From Micropruina glycogenica (GTDB lineage Bacteria; Actinomycetota; Actinomycetes; Propionibacteriales; Propionibacteriaceae), in assembly GCF_039524395.1 (NCBI RefSeq), contig NZ_BAAAGO010000041.1: a stretch of 64,000 nt of DNA; one strand, given 5' to 3'. Position numbers and translations under genes: made by a program. Below the pieces are notes generated by a model. That model searched no databases, was not told the DNA's origin, and saw only the letters and a program-made list of their open reading frames with translations. Below, one piece after another: positions 33,150 to 41,243 of the stretch. Each line of letters opens with the position of its first letter. Position 1 is the stretch's first letter.

Positions 33150-34051
33150 CCCTGCTGCAGATGTGGATCGCGGCCGGGCTGCTGGCCGGTGCCGGCGTGC
33201 TGTTCCTGGTCTGGTATCTGCTGCCCGCAGATCCCGACCTGGGCGATGTCATGGCCCGACTCCGTCCCGGCCTGACCAGCCCCAGCAGACCTTCCACCCC
33301 ATCACCGGCAGATGAAACGCTGTCCAGCCGGGTCGGCCGATGGGGCCAGCGGCACCTCCCATCGGGGCTACGCGGCGAGGCCCCTACCCGGGACCTGGCC
33401 TTACTGGGCACTCCGGTGCATGTCTTCTACGGCGAGAAACTGCTGCACGCCGGCGCGGCCTTGCTGATCGTTCCCTTGTTGAGCCTGCTGCTGTCAATGG
33501 CTGTGGATGTCACGCTCTACGTGCCGGCGGCCGCGACGCTGATCCTGGCGGTGCTGTTGTGGTTCGTGCCGAACCTGGAGGTCAAGAAGAACGCCGCGAA
33601 GGCTCGAACGGAGTTTTCCCGCGCGCTTGCCAGCTACATCGACCTGGTCGCGTTGGAACGAAAATCCGGCGGTGCTGCGACCCGGCAGGCACTCGAGGAC
33701 GCCGCCCTGCGTGGCGATTCCTGGCCATTCCGCCGGATCAGTGAAGCGTTGGCCCGCAGCGACTTCGCCCGCACTCAGCCCGCCGAGGCGTTGCATGAGC
33801 TGGCTGTCGAGTTGGCACTGCCCGACCTGGACGACTTGGCCGACACCATGCGGCTGTCAGGTGCCGAGGGTGTCGAGGTCTACGAGACGCTCAGGAGCAG
33901 GTCCAGCTCGATGCGGCAGGCGCGCCTCACCGCCGAGCTGGCTCAGGCCAACGCGATCGGGGAACGCATGGGCATTCCCGTTCCGCTGATGGGACTCAGC
34001 ATCGCCCTGATCGTGGTTGTCGCCGTGATCATGAACCTCGTCGTCCACTAG
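33146..34051 (+). CDS. tadC: Tad assembly membrane protein, TadC-like
   Basis: 301 residues. One N-terminal helix, then a soluble linker, two helices around 105-150, a cytoplasmic T2SSF domain (FSRALASYIDLVALERKSGG, LPDLDDLADTMRLSG) and a final helix (LMGLSIALIVVVAVIMNLVV). It is the partner of TadB in the pilus platform. Ends 68 bp before the pilin gene. Confidence 0.88.
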   Translation: MTLLQMWIAAGLLAGAGVLFLVWYLLPADPDLGDVMARLRPGLTSPSRPSTPSPADETLSSRVGRWGQRHLPSGLRGEAPTRDLALLGTPVHVFYGEKLLHAGAALLIVPLLSLLLSMAVDVTLYVPAAATLILAVLLWFVPNLEVKKNAAKARTEFSRALASYIDLVALERKSGGAATRQALEDAALRGDSWPFRRISEALARSDFARTQPAEALHELAVELALPDLDDLADTMRLSGAEGVEVYETLRSRSSSMRQARLTAELAQANAIGERMGIPVPLMGLSIALIVVVAVIMNLVVH

Positions 34052-34119
34052 AAGCCTCAACCCCAACGCCGGGCAACCATCAACAAAGGAAAGCCCCAAG
34101 AAAGAAGGAGGAACACCCC

Positions 34120-34314
34120 ATGACTATCGAACTGAGCGCCAAGCTCACCGCATGGTGGACCGTGCTGAACCGTCGGCTGCGTGACGAACAAGGCTTCTCG
34201 GAGACCACTGAGAAGCTGATCATCCTCGCTGTCGTGGCCACCGTCGCCATCGGCGTGACGGTCTTCTTCCGCGGCTACATCGCCGACCTGATCGCCGCGA
34301 TCCCCAGGCCCTGA
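34120..34314 (+). CDS. flp: Flp-like major pilin
   Basis: 64 residues: a basic leader, then EQGFSETTEKLIILAVVATVAIGVTV, one hydrophobic helix and a short tail. The G-F-S-E segment before the helix is where the prepilin peptidase would cut (after Gly, leaving Phe and the Glu+5 typical of type IV pilins). The size and place after tadC fit Flp pilins or the related DUF4244 proteins of actinobacterial Tad loci. AAGAAGGAGG lies upstream, the strongest ribosome-binding site of the operon, fitting a highly made structural subunit. Confidence 0.83.
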   Translation: MTIELSAKLTAWWTVLNRRLRDEQGFSETTEKLIILAVVATVAIGVTVFFRGYIADLIAAIPRP

Positions 34315-34349
34315 CCGGGAAACCGCGAGCAAACCACGTACGGGTAGCC

Positions 34350-34826
34350 GTGACAGACATGATGCGCAGCAAGCGCGACCAAGGCCGGGTCGGCCTCGGT
34401 CGCGCTACTCCGGCTGCCCGGACCGGTGGCACGGTGACTCGTTTCGTCCGCAGAATCCGTGACGAGACGGGGTCGGCCTCGGTCGCCTTCCTGCTGGTTT
34501 TCCCTCCGGCGCTGCTGGGTCTCCTGGTCGCGATCATCAGTGCCGCCATGTACTACTACGGCGGCAGCGCCGCCATCACGATCGCCCAGACCGGCGCCAC
34601 CGCGGCGGCCGCCGAACATGGCTCCACCGCCGCCTGTCGGGAAGCGTCCGAAGACCTTGCCCGCCGGGTCACCTCCGCTATTCACGACGTGCAGGTCAGA
34701 TGCACCCGCAGCGCCACCACCGTCACGGTGACCGTGACCGGCACCCCGCTGAGCCTGATCACCGGCTTCGCTCCGACCGTCACTCACACCGCTAACGTCG
34801 AGGTCGAGAGGCTGACCGGACCATGA
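34350..34826 (+). CDS. TadE-like pseudopilin 1
   Basis: 158 residues. After about 37 basic residues comes DETGSASVAFLLVFPPALLGLLVAIISAAMYYY, the TadE motif (acidic/Gly/Ser before a single helix), then an extracellular domain with two cysteines (AACREAS, VRCTRSATT). It starts at GTG 34350; ATG 34359 and GTG 34434 are alternatives that shorten the basic leader. It overlaps the next TadE gene by 4 bp. Confidence 0.78.
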   Translation: MTDMMRSKRDQGRVGLGRATPAARTGGTVTRFVRRIRDETGSASVAFLLVFPPALLGLLVAIISAAMYYYGGSAAITIAQTGATAAAAEHGSTAACREASEDLARRVTSAIHDVQVRCTRSATTVTVTVTGTPLSLITGFAPTVTHTANVEVERLTGP

Positions 34827-35257
34827 ACCGACACCTTGCCGACGACCGCGGCTCGATTCCGGTCGAAACCGTCATCCTCGTCCCAGCCATCGCCATGTTC
34901 CTGCTGGTGCTGATTCTGGCGGGGCGGATCGCATTGGCCCGCACGGCCGTCGAATCGGCAGCCGCCGACGCCGCACGAAGCGCGTCGATCGCTCGCACAC
35001 CCAGCGAAGCGCGTAGTGCTGCTGCTCGGACCGCCGCGAGCAGTCTGGTCAACCAGCAGGTGCCATGCCGCCGCACCAGCGTGGCTGTGGACACCAGCGG
35101 ATTCAACATTCCCGTCGGCGCCCCAGCCAGCGTGTCGGTAACCGTCGCGTGCGACGTCGACGTGTCCGGCTTGGCTGGATTGCCCGGTGGGTTGCCGAAC
35201 TACCGGGCCGAGTACTCCATGACCAGCCCGCTGGACACCTTCAGGGGGCGGCGATGA
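34823..35257 (+). CDS. TadE-like pseudopilin 2
   Basis: 144 residues. DDRGSIPVETVILVPAIAMFLLVLILAG is a typical TadE head with Glu+5 equivalent. The remainder is Ala/Ser-rich with two cysteines (PCRRTSVAV, VACDVDVSG) that could form a disulfide outside the cell. It is coupled at both ends (ATGA with the preceding and next genes). Confidence 0.84.
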   Translation: MNRHLADDRGSIPVETVILVPAIAMFLLVLILAGRIALARTAVESAAADAARSASIARTPSEARSAAARTAASSLVNQQVPCRRTSVAVDTSGFNIPVGAPASVSVTVACDVDVSGLAGLPGGLPNYRAEYSMTSPLDTFRGRR

Positions 35258-35700
35258 GAGGCAAGTTTACCGAACGCTGCCGGGACGAGCGTGGGGTGGT
35301 GGTCACAGTCTGGGCGCTGGTCACGATCACCCTGATGACGGTGCTGATCGGTGTCGCCGTCGATCTGACGGGCCAACTCGCCACCCTTCGGCAAGCCAGC
35401 GACATCGCCGGCCAAGCCGCCCGCACCGCCGCACAACAGGTCGCCACCGACACCTACATGGCGGACGGGCACAGCGTCACCGTCACCGCTGGCCGCGCCA
35501 AGAATGCAGCGCTGGGCTACATTCGCGGCGCAGGCATGACCGGTACCGCGCAGATCGTCGACGGAAACCTCGTCGTGGAGGCCACCAGCCAGTACCAGAC
35601 ACGGTTCCTGTCCATCATCGGCATCCCCAGCATCACCGTGACCGGATCAACCGCCACCGTGCGCATCGCCCGCGCCCTCAACGGGGAGGAACACCCATGA
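35254..35700 (+). CDS. TadE/TadG-like pseudopilin 3
   Basis: 148 residues. DERGVVVTVWALVTITLMTVLIGVAVDLTGQ begins the mature protein, followed by LRQASDIAGQAARTAAQQ, the helical arm of TadG/RcpC-associated Flp-assembly proteins. The rest is a beta-rich domain of 70 residues. ATG 35254 overlaps the preceding stop. It has no von Willebrand domain, so it is the short TadG type. Confidence 0.82.
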   Translation: MRGKFTERCRDERGVVVTVWALVTITLMTVLIGVAVDLTGQLATLRQASDIAGQAARTAAQQVATDTYMADGHSVTVTAGRAKNAALGYIRGAGMTGTAQIVDGNLVVEATSQYQTRFLSIIGIPSITVTGSTATVRIARALNGEEHP

Positions 35701-38700
35701 TGACCCGCCTGCGCGGCCTGCTCGCCCTGCTCGGCCTGGCCACCATCCTGGTCGGCCTACCCAGCCTGCTGATCGCCGTCAACCACATCGGCGCCCCACG
35801 ATTCGGCTGGACCTGGAACGGTCTCCTGCAGGCACTCACCAGCCCCGACGACGGCACCTTGCTGTTCACCGTGCTGAAGCTCGCCGGCTGGATCGCCTGG
35901 GCCATCCTCACCCTCGCCGTCGCCCTCGAGCTGATCTCCCGCGCTCGCAACCTGCCGGTGCCGCAGATTCGCGGGCTACGCCTGCCCCAATCAATGGCCC
36001 GAGGACTGGTGGCCGCGGCCGCCGCGCTGTTCGTCGCTGCAGGAACCATGACCGCTGCAGCCCCCTCCCTGGCTCAACCACAGCCAGTTCCTGCTGCAGC
36101 ACCGGCGCACGTGTCGGTGCCGTCCGACCACGCCGCCAGGCATGCTCCGGTCAAGAGCCAGAGGGCGGACAAACCTAGCCAGTCCAAACAGCAACGAACC
36201 TGGACAGTGAAGCGCGGCGACACCCTGAGCGAGATCGCTCTGGAAACCACCGGCCGAGCCGCCAACTACCCCAAACTGTTTCGTGCCTCGAAGTCGACCA
36301 CACAGCCCGACGGGCGACATCTCAGCGACGCCGACCTCATCTACCCCGGCTGGAAGATCACCATCCCCAGCACCGCCAGCAAGCCGGTCACCAGCCGGCA
36401 CGAGCCGAACCAGCGCTCCACCAAGACCAGTACTCCGAAGCTGCCCGGCCCCAAAGCTGACACACCCACAGCCAGCACTCACCGGCCGGGCGAAACGGCT
36501 ACGCCGTCGGCCACCGCCGGCACTTCTGGGCCGAGCGCGACGACCAGTTCGCAGGGTGCCGACGACACCACCGCGGCCACGGCAGCCGACCAGAGTCCTG
36601 CCTGGCTTCTCAGCGGCTTGGCCGGCGCCGGTGCTTTGCTGGCAGGCGGTCTGTGGATCACCCTGCGGCGCCGCCGCGCCGTACAGTTCCGCACTCGACG
36701 CCCCGGACGCACCATCGCCACCCCCGACCCCGCTTTGGCTCCGGTGGAAAAGACCTTGCACCAGCAGGGCGCGCCGACAGGGGAAATCGTCGTTTCCATC
36801 GACGCCATCTTGCGGCGGCTGGTCGCCACCCTCAAGGCAGCGGCGGACCCGATACCGGCCCTGGTAGGGGTAGACGTCACTGAGCACCACCTGACTGCTC
36901 GATTCGCCCACTCGGTCCAGTTGGGCGAGCCCTGGACCTGCCTCGATTCCGAGGACGCCCAAGTGTGGCGTGTCGATCGTGACGCTGACCTCGACCTCGT
37001 CGGCCCACTGGAGTCCGACAGCCCACCACCATGGCCACAGCTGGTCTGCCTCGGCACCGACGGCAGCGGCTGGCGGCTTATCAACCTTGAGGCGTTCGGC
37101 ATCATCAGCTTCACCGGCAACTCCACCTACGCCGCCGACCTGGCCCGTTACCTGGGCACCGAGCTTGCGGTGTCGCCCTGGGCACGGGACGTGGAGATCG
37201 ACTGCCTCGAGGTATGCCCGGAACTGGTTGCGCTGGACCCGGGCCGGATCCGGCACCACCCGGCGTCCACCGACATCATCCCCAACCAGGTGGCGGCAGC
37301 GATCCACATCAACGAACGCCTTGAGGGCCAGCAGAGCCTGGAAACGGCGCGCGTCACATTTGCCGGCGACGAACTTTGGGCAAGCCGCATCCTGATCTGC
37401 GGCAACGCTCAAGCCGACGACCTGGACGTGCTCACCGAGCTGATCGCCGACCAGCCCCGTCGTACAGCCACAGCTGTCGTCATCGTTGACGATCCGCACG
37501 GCCACGGCGGAATCACCATGCGGCTCACCGACGACGGCCGGCTGCTCGCGCCTCAGCTCGGTCTTGATCTCGTCGTCAACGGACTCACCGAGGACGAGGC
37601 CCGAGGCTGCGCAGCACTCATCGCAGCGGGGCGCGCCGAGGAAGGCGAGCCCATGCCCGAACCGGCCATCGCCGCGGAGCCCTCGTGGGCGAGCATGGCG
37701 AATGCAGCCGGCGCGCTGCGTTCCGGCCTGACACTGCCGCGCTCGTCGGCGCAGCCGGACGCTAGCTCGGTGTTGCCCGAACCGGACGACACCTACCTAG
37801 CCCGCACGGCTAACACCGAACTCGACCTGGAGGAACTCGCACCGCTGGTCCCCGCACATGTGCGCGCCCGCGTTGAAGCCATCGACCCAACGCTCGATGA
37901 CGACCTGGAGCAGTGGCGCAGACAATCCTCGGCACGACCAAGGGTGCAGGTTCTCGGCCCCATCAAAGTCCGTGTCGGCAGCGGAGGCGACCCAGCCCGG
38001 GCCGCGGCCAGGATGGGCTACTACACCGAGTTGGTTGCCTTCTTGTGCACTCGCCCCGAAGGGGCCACGACGGCAGAGGTCGCAGACGCGTTCGGGCTGA
38101 GTGATGCGCGGGTGCGGCGCGACATGTCGGTAGTGCGCAGCTGGCTAGGTATCGATCCAGACAGCGGCCACCCGTTCCTTCCCGACGCAATGAAGGCACC
38201 GCAGGCGGCCCAGCGCGGCGTTGGTCTCTATGCCCTTCAGGACGTCTTGTTCGACGCCGACCTGTTCCGCAGACTGCGCCTTCGCGGCGAGGCGCGCGGC
38301 CGGCACGGACTTCAGGATCTCTGCAATGCGCTCGAACTGGTGACAGGCCCTCCCTTTGACGCGATGCGTTCACGTGTCGGAGTGTGGCTATCCGAGACAC
38401 ACCTGGATCAGCACCTCCAATGCGCCATCGTCGATGTCGCGCATATCGTCTCCACCATCGCCCTCGGCGCCGACGAACCTGACCTGGCGCGCTACGCAGC
38501 CGAGTTGGCGAGCCGGGTGGCCCCGAACGAGGCAACACCGCAACTCGATCTGGCCGCCGTGCTCGCCTTCGCAGGTCAGGCTGGCGCCGCCGCAATTGTG
38601 GCCCGCCGAGTGGCCACCTGGCGCGACGACAGCGGAGAACCCCCACCAGATCTGTCACGTCGCGCGGAGCAGATCCTGCGCACGCACAAGTGGCTCGCCG

Positions 38701-38720
38701 AGGGAGGCAAGGCCAGCTGA
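35697..38720 (+). CDS. 1007-aa membrane protein with LysM and BTAD domains
   Basis: A large membrane protein that closes the Tad operon. Three helices lie in the first 125 residues. A LysM domain follows (WTVKRGDTLSEIALETTG ... YPKLFRASK ... DLIYPGWKITIPS, about 165-225), then a Pro/Thr/Ser linker and a fourth helix near 300-322 (WLLSGLAGAGALLAGGLWI). About 400 residues of soluble region follow, and a C-terminal bacterial transcriptional activator domain (FGLSDARVRRDMSVVRSWLG, then the helical repeat ALELVTGPPFDAMRSRVGVWL). LysM should bind peptidoglycan while BTAD faces the cytoplasm. This combination recurs beside Tad genes in actinobacteria. ATGA overlap with the pseudopilin gene. Confidence 0.85.
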   Translation: MMTRLRGLLALLGLATILVGLPSLLIAVNHIGAPRFGWTWNGLLQALTSPDDGTLLFTVLKLAGWIAWAILTLAVALELISRARNLPVPQIRGLRLPQSMARGLVAAAAALFVAAGTMTAAAPSLAQPQPVPAAAPAHVSVPSDHAARHAPVKSQRADKPSQSKQQRTWTVKRGDTLSEIALETTGRAANYPKLFRASKSTTQPDGRHLSDADLIYPGWKITIPSTASKPVTSRHEPNQRSTKTSTPKLPGPKADTPTASTHRPGETATPSATAGTSGPSATTSSQGADDTTAATAADQSPAWLLSGLAGAGALLAGGLWITLRRRRAVQFRTRRPGRTIATPDPALAPVEKTLHQQGAPTGEIVVSIDAILRRLVATLKAAADPIPALVGVDVTEHHLTARFAHSVQLGEPWTCLDSEDAQVWRVDRDADLDLVGPLESDSPPPWPQLVCLGTDGSGWRLINLEAFGIISFTGNSTYAADLARYLGTELAVSPWARDVEIDCLEVCPELVALDPGRIRHHPASTDIIPNQVAAAIHINERLEGQQSLETARVTFAGDELWASRILICGNAQADDLDVLTELIADQPRRTATAVVIVDDPHGHGGITMRLTDDGRLLAPQLGLDLVVNGLTEDEARGCAALIAAGRAEEGEPMPEPAIAAEPSWASMANAAGALRSGLTLPRSSAQPDASSVLPEPDDTYLARTANTELDLEELAPLVPAHVRARVEAIDPTLDDDLEQWRRQSSARPRVQVLGPIKVRVGSGGDPARAAARMGYYTELVAFLCTRPEGATTAEVADAFGLSDARVRRDMSVVRSWLGIDPDSGHPFLPDAMKAPQAAQRGVGLYALQDVLFDADLFRRLRLRGEARGRHGLQDLCNALELVTGPPFDAMRSRVGVWLSETHLDQHLQCAIVDVAHIVSTIALGADEPDLARYAAELASRVAPNEATPQLDLAAVLAFAGQAGAAAIVARRVATWRDDSGEPPPDLSRRAEQILRTHKWLAEGGKAS

Positions 38721-38737
38721 CGCCTCCCAACGCCAAC

Positions 38738-38762
38738 CCAATTAATTCCGCGGAATAATTGG
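38738..38762. promoter_or_regulatory. ICE palindrome copy 2 (25 bp, one extra base)
   Basis: CCAATTA-ATTCCGCGGAAT-AATTGG: the 12-bp core is perfect and the outer arms match after allowing one extra A on the left. It begins 17 bp past the LysM-BTAD gene. Confidence 0.75.
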
Positions 38763-38809
38763 CTCACGGCCGCCGCGACCCTGCCGCCTGGTGCTGCCTG
38801 ACCACCCAA

Positions 38810-38827
38810 ATTATTCCGCGGAATAAT
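38810..38827. promoter_or_regulatory. ICE palindrome copy 3 (perfect 18 bp)
   Basis: ATTATTCCGCGGAATAAT, centre 68 bp from copy 2. It is the only place in the window where two copies are close together. It lies 39 bp before the tandem TTAGGGGACG motif. Confidence 0.85.
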
Positions 38828-38865
38828 CAGCGAAGGGCCACCTGTCGAGGGGTTCACCCGGCGAG

Positions 38866-38885
38866 TTAGGGGACGTTAGGGGACG
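38866..38885 (+). promoter_or_regulatory. Tandem TTAGGGGACG motif (copy 2)
   Basis: Two exact 10-bp repeats, then TGCCTTTGACA, in which TTGACA (38891-38896) could serve as a -35 box. It matches the block at 26534 in sequence, spacing and distance to its companion element. Confidence 0.72.
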
Positions 38886-38913
38886 TGCCTTTGACAAGGG
38901 GGTATGGATAACT

Positions 38914-38940
38914 CTGTGGATGCTGCAACGGTATCCACAG
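38914..38940. promoter_or_regulatory. Inverted repeat CTGTGGAT / ATCCACAG
   Basis: Perfect 8-bp arms around an 11-bp spacer, between the tandem motif and the companion element. Each arm includes TATCCACA- or CATCCACA-like sequence, similar to DnaA boxes. It could be an operator or an ICE replication signal. Absent from the 26.5 kb copy of the block. Confidence 0.5.
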
Positions 38941-38946
38941 GCAAAC

Positions 38947-38970
38947 CGGTGACCTCTATGGCCACATGCT
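38947..38970 (+). promoter_or_regulatory. Conserved 24-bp companion element (copy 2)
   Basis: CGGTGACCTCTATGGCCACA followed by TGCT, 21/24 identical to 26613-26636. Starts 81 bp after the start of the tandem motif (79 bp in copy 1) and 70 bp before the sigma-like gene. Confidence 0.6.
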
Positions 38971-39016
38971 TTTGATGCTCTTTCCTGGTCGCACCAACCC
39001 AGGAAGGAGCCATCGC

Positions 39017-39781
39017 ATGGCCCAGCCGATTCATCGCCACGCCGGCGTCCCTGCAGCCCTCGACTTGACCTCTGAAGAAGTCGACGCACTCCTGCGCAGC
39101 CATTGGTCAGCCTGGTCCGAGTGCGCTGCCGTGATCAACAACCCAGACCCCAACACCCTCAGGCGGTGGATCGGAACCGCCGAGGCGGAACAGCGCCAGA
39201 TTGTGCTGCGAAGCCTTGCACACGCGGCATCGGCGAAAGGCGACGACGACGCCGCCGCTGCGCGCGTGCTGGCATGGCTGATGCTCGGTCCGGCGTGCGT
39301 CCTGGCCCGCAAGTATCGGCACCACCAAGACGCGGACCACCATGTCGCCGCGCTGCTGTGGTTGGAGATCAAGCAGTACACCCCGGGTTGTGCCCGTGAC
39401 GTGTGGGCGTACCTGGTGAGCCGTCTACGCAAAGCCATGTTCGCCGAACTCATGCCTGAGCCGGAGCTGTCGCTGGGCGAAGAGGAGATGAACATCGCCA
39501 CCGTCGCCCAGGAGTCCGACATGGACGCATTGCTGGGCATTCTCACCCGTGGCGTCCGCAACGGCGCCATCACGCCCGAGGACGAGCTGCTGATCCTCGA
39601 CGTGCTCACAGCCTCGGCTTCGGTGACCACGGCCGAGGCCGGCGGATCGCTGCTGGGTGATCGCGTCTCCAACGTGGTCGGGGTGTCGCTCGGGCTGAGC
39701 GGTCGCACCGTGCGCAGGCGTGTCAGGCGGTCGATCGATGCGCTGGCCGTGTCTCACATCGAGTGGCGACAGAGCGCCTGA
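39017..39781 (+). CDS. Sigma-factor-like regulator of the conjugation module
   Basis: 254 residues, cytoplasmic. The middle has a helical region resembling sigma region 2 (ARKYRHHQDADHHVAALLWLEIKQY, then VWAYLVSRLRKAMFAEL). The C-terminus is a clear HTH (NVVGVSLGLSGRTVRRRVRRSIDAL) like region 4. Key promoter-contacting residues of real sigma factors are not evident, so it may be a sigma-derived regulator. AGGAAGGAG is seven bases before ATG 39017. It is controlled by the same two-part block as the HTH gene at 26.76 kb and begins the type IV secretion gene set. Confidence 0.7.
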   Translation: MAQPIHRHAGVPAALDLTSEEVDALLRSHWSAWSECAAVINNPDPNTLRRWIGTAEAEQRQIVLRSLAHAASAKGDDDAAAARVLAWLMLGPACVLARKYRHHQDADHHVAALLWLEIKQYTPGCARDVWAYLVSRLRKAMFAELMPEPELSLGEEEMNIATVAQESDMDALLGILTRGVRNGAITPEDELLILDVLTASASVTTAEAGGSLLGDRVSNVVGVSLGLSGRTVRRRVRRSIDALAVSHIEWRQSA

Positions 39782-39861
39782 CACGGCCCCCACGCGGACA
39801 GCAGGCCTTGTCCGAGAACCCGGTGAAGAACGGGCTTTAAGACATATGAGAGGAGACCACG

Positions 39862-40071
39862 ATGAGTCAATCGTCCAGCACTGAGGAGATGCTCGAGACG
39901 ATCTCCCGCGAGCGAAGCGTGATCGATGAACTCGTGGCGTTGTCCGCCCGCGTTGCGCTGCTCGCCGACGATCTGGTGACGATCCAGAACGCGAAGATCG
40001 GCCTGGCGCGCCGAGGCCCGGCCGCCATCGGCCGGGCCATGCGCCTGCGACAGATGCGAAGGATCGCATGA
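39862..40071 (+). CDS. Small coiled-coil protein
   Basis: 69 residues: a long amphipathic helix (EEMLETISRERSVIDELVALSARVALLADDLVTI) that should form a coiled coil, then a basic tail (MRLRQMRRIA). GAGAGGAG lies upstream. It overlaps the ParA-like gene by 4 bp, so the two products probably interact. No known family. Confidence 0.7.
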   Translation: MSQSSSTEEMLETISRERSVIDELVALSARVALLADDLVTIQNAKIGLARRGPAAIGRAMRLRQMRRIA

Positions 40072-40889
40072 CCGGGAAGATCGTGGCCGTCGACGAGTTG
40101 GCCAGGGCATACAGGGCTGCAGGTGCCGGTGCCTTTCGCCGTGCCTCGACGCTCCCCACCGGTCAGCACGAACCCATCAGCGTTCACGAACCCGCCATCC
40201 GCAGATCCGCTCATGGCTTCAGCGTGGGGACGACCGAGCGGGTCGTGCTGGTGTGTGGCGCCGCGCCTGCGGTGGGTACCTCGACGGTTGCGTTGTCGTT
40301 GGCAGGGGCCGTGTCAGGGGTGGCGCGGGTGGTGGAGTGCTGCTCGGCGTCGGCGTCGGGGCTGGCCGCAGCCAGCACTGCCGAGCTGGGCGAGGTCGGC
40401 GAGGGCTGGGTGCGCAGCGACCGGGACGGGCTGGTGATCGAGCGCCGACAGGACCGTGTGGATGGACCGGCCGGCCTACCCGCGCCGGCCGTCGGACAGC
40501 GCACAGCGTGGACCTTCCTCGATTGCTCATGGGACGTCGACGCGCTGCTGAGAAGCGATAGCTGGTTGTCCGACCAGGCTCGATCGGCCGCTGCGGTAGT
40601 GCTGGTGGCGCGGGCGACGGTACCTGGTCTGCGGCGGTTGGACTCCGCTCTTGGCCTGGTGGGTGAGCAGCGAATGGTCGCAGTGCTGGTGGGAACCGGC
40701 CGACGCTGGCCGCGGCCGCTGCAGCAGTCGGCGAGTGCAGCAGTGCGCCAACTGCGGGCCAGGGACCGGCTGGTGTGTGTCCCGTTCGATGCCCAGTTGG
40801 CCCTGTCGGGCTTGACCCCTGATCCGTTACCGTCCGCCGTCCGCGCGGCGGGAGTGAGTGTGTTGAACCAAGTGGAAGGACTTCTGTGA
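40068..40889 (+). CDS. ParA/MinD-like protein with degenerate P-loop
   Basis: 273 residues. ERVVLVCGAAPAVGTSTVALSLAGA at about 56-80 corresponds to the ParA P-loop, but the catalytic lysines are replaced (GAAPAVGTST). WTFLDCSWDVD stands at the switch II strand. The N-terminal 50 residues are an unrelated extension. It follows the coiled-coil gene with ATGA overlap and precedes the VirB2-like gene with GTGA overlap. It is the second ParA-like protein of the element without the signature lysine. Confidence 0.72.
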   Translation: MTGKIVAVDELARAYRAAGAGAFRRASTLPTGQHEPISVHEPAIRRSAHGFSVGTTERVVLVCGAAPAVGTSTVALSLAGAVSGVARVVECCSASASGLAAASTAELGEVGEGWVRSDRDGLVIERRQDRVDGPAGLPAPAVGQRTAWTFLDCSWDVDALLRSDSWLSDQARSAAAVVLVARATVPGLRRLDSALGLVGEQRMVAVLVGTGRRWPRPLQQSASAAVRQLRARDRLVCVPFDAQLALSGLTPDPLPSAVRAAGVSVLNQVEGLL

Positions 40890-41233
40890 TGACGATGATT
40901 TCGATGATGGGTGCCGCGGCTGTGAGAGCGACGCATGTGGCAGTGGGGCACGCGGCACCGCTGCTGGTGCCGATGAAGGTGTGTCCGAAGGCGCCGCCGG
41001 GGGCCCAGAAGTACGCCGACGACATCACCGGCTACGTGCTGTGGGGTGTGATCGCCCTGTTCGGCGTCGGGGTGGTGATCGCGATCGGGGCGATCGTCGC
41101 GGGCCGGGTGTTCAACATGCCGCATGCGTCGAAGGCCGGCATCATCGGCATTTTCGTGGTGATCCTGGCCGCGTTCCTGTACGTGATCGCCCCGCCGATC
41201 GTGGACAGCATCCTCGGCAACGGCTGCATCTAG
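40886..41233 (+). CDS. Two-TM protein, VirB2/TrbC-like
   Basis: 115 residues: a hydrophobic N-terminus that may be a signal, a Cys-containing loop (MKVCPKAPPGAQKYADDITG), and two long membrane helices (VLWGVIALFGVGVVIAIGAIVAG and IIGIFVVILAAFLYVIAPPIV). It ends NGCI. Size, topology and place ahead of VirB8/VirB6/VirB4-like genes match the VirB2-like or TrbC-like subunit of actinobacterial conjugation systems. GTG start overlapping the preceding stop. Confidence 0.72.
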   Translation: MMTMISMMGAAAVRATHVAVGHAAPLLVPMKVCPKAPPGAQKYADDITGYVLWGVIALFGVGVVIAIGAIVAGRVFNMPHASKAGIIGIFVVILAAFLYVIAPPIVDSILGNGCI

Positions 41234-41243
41234 GAAGAACCGG

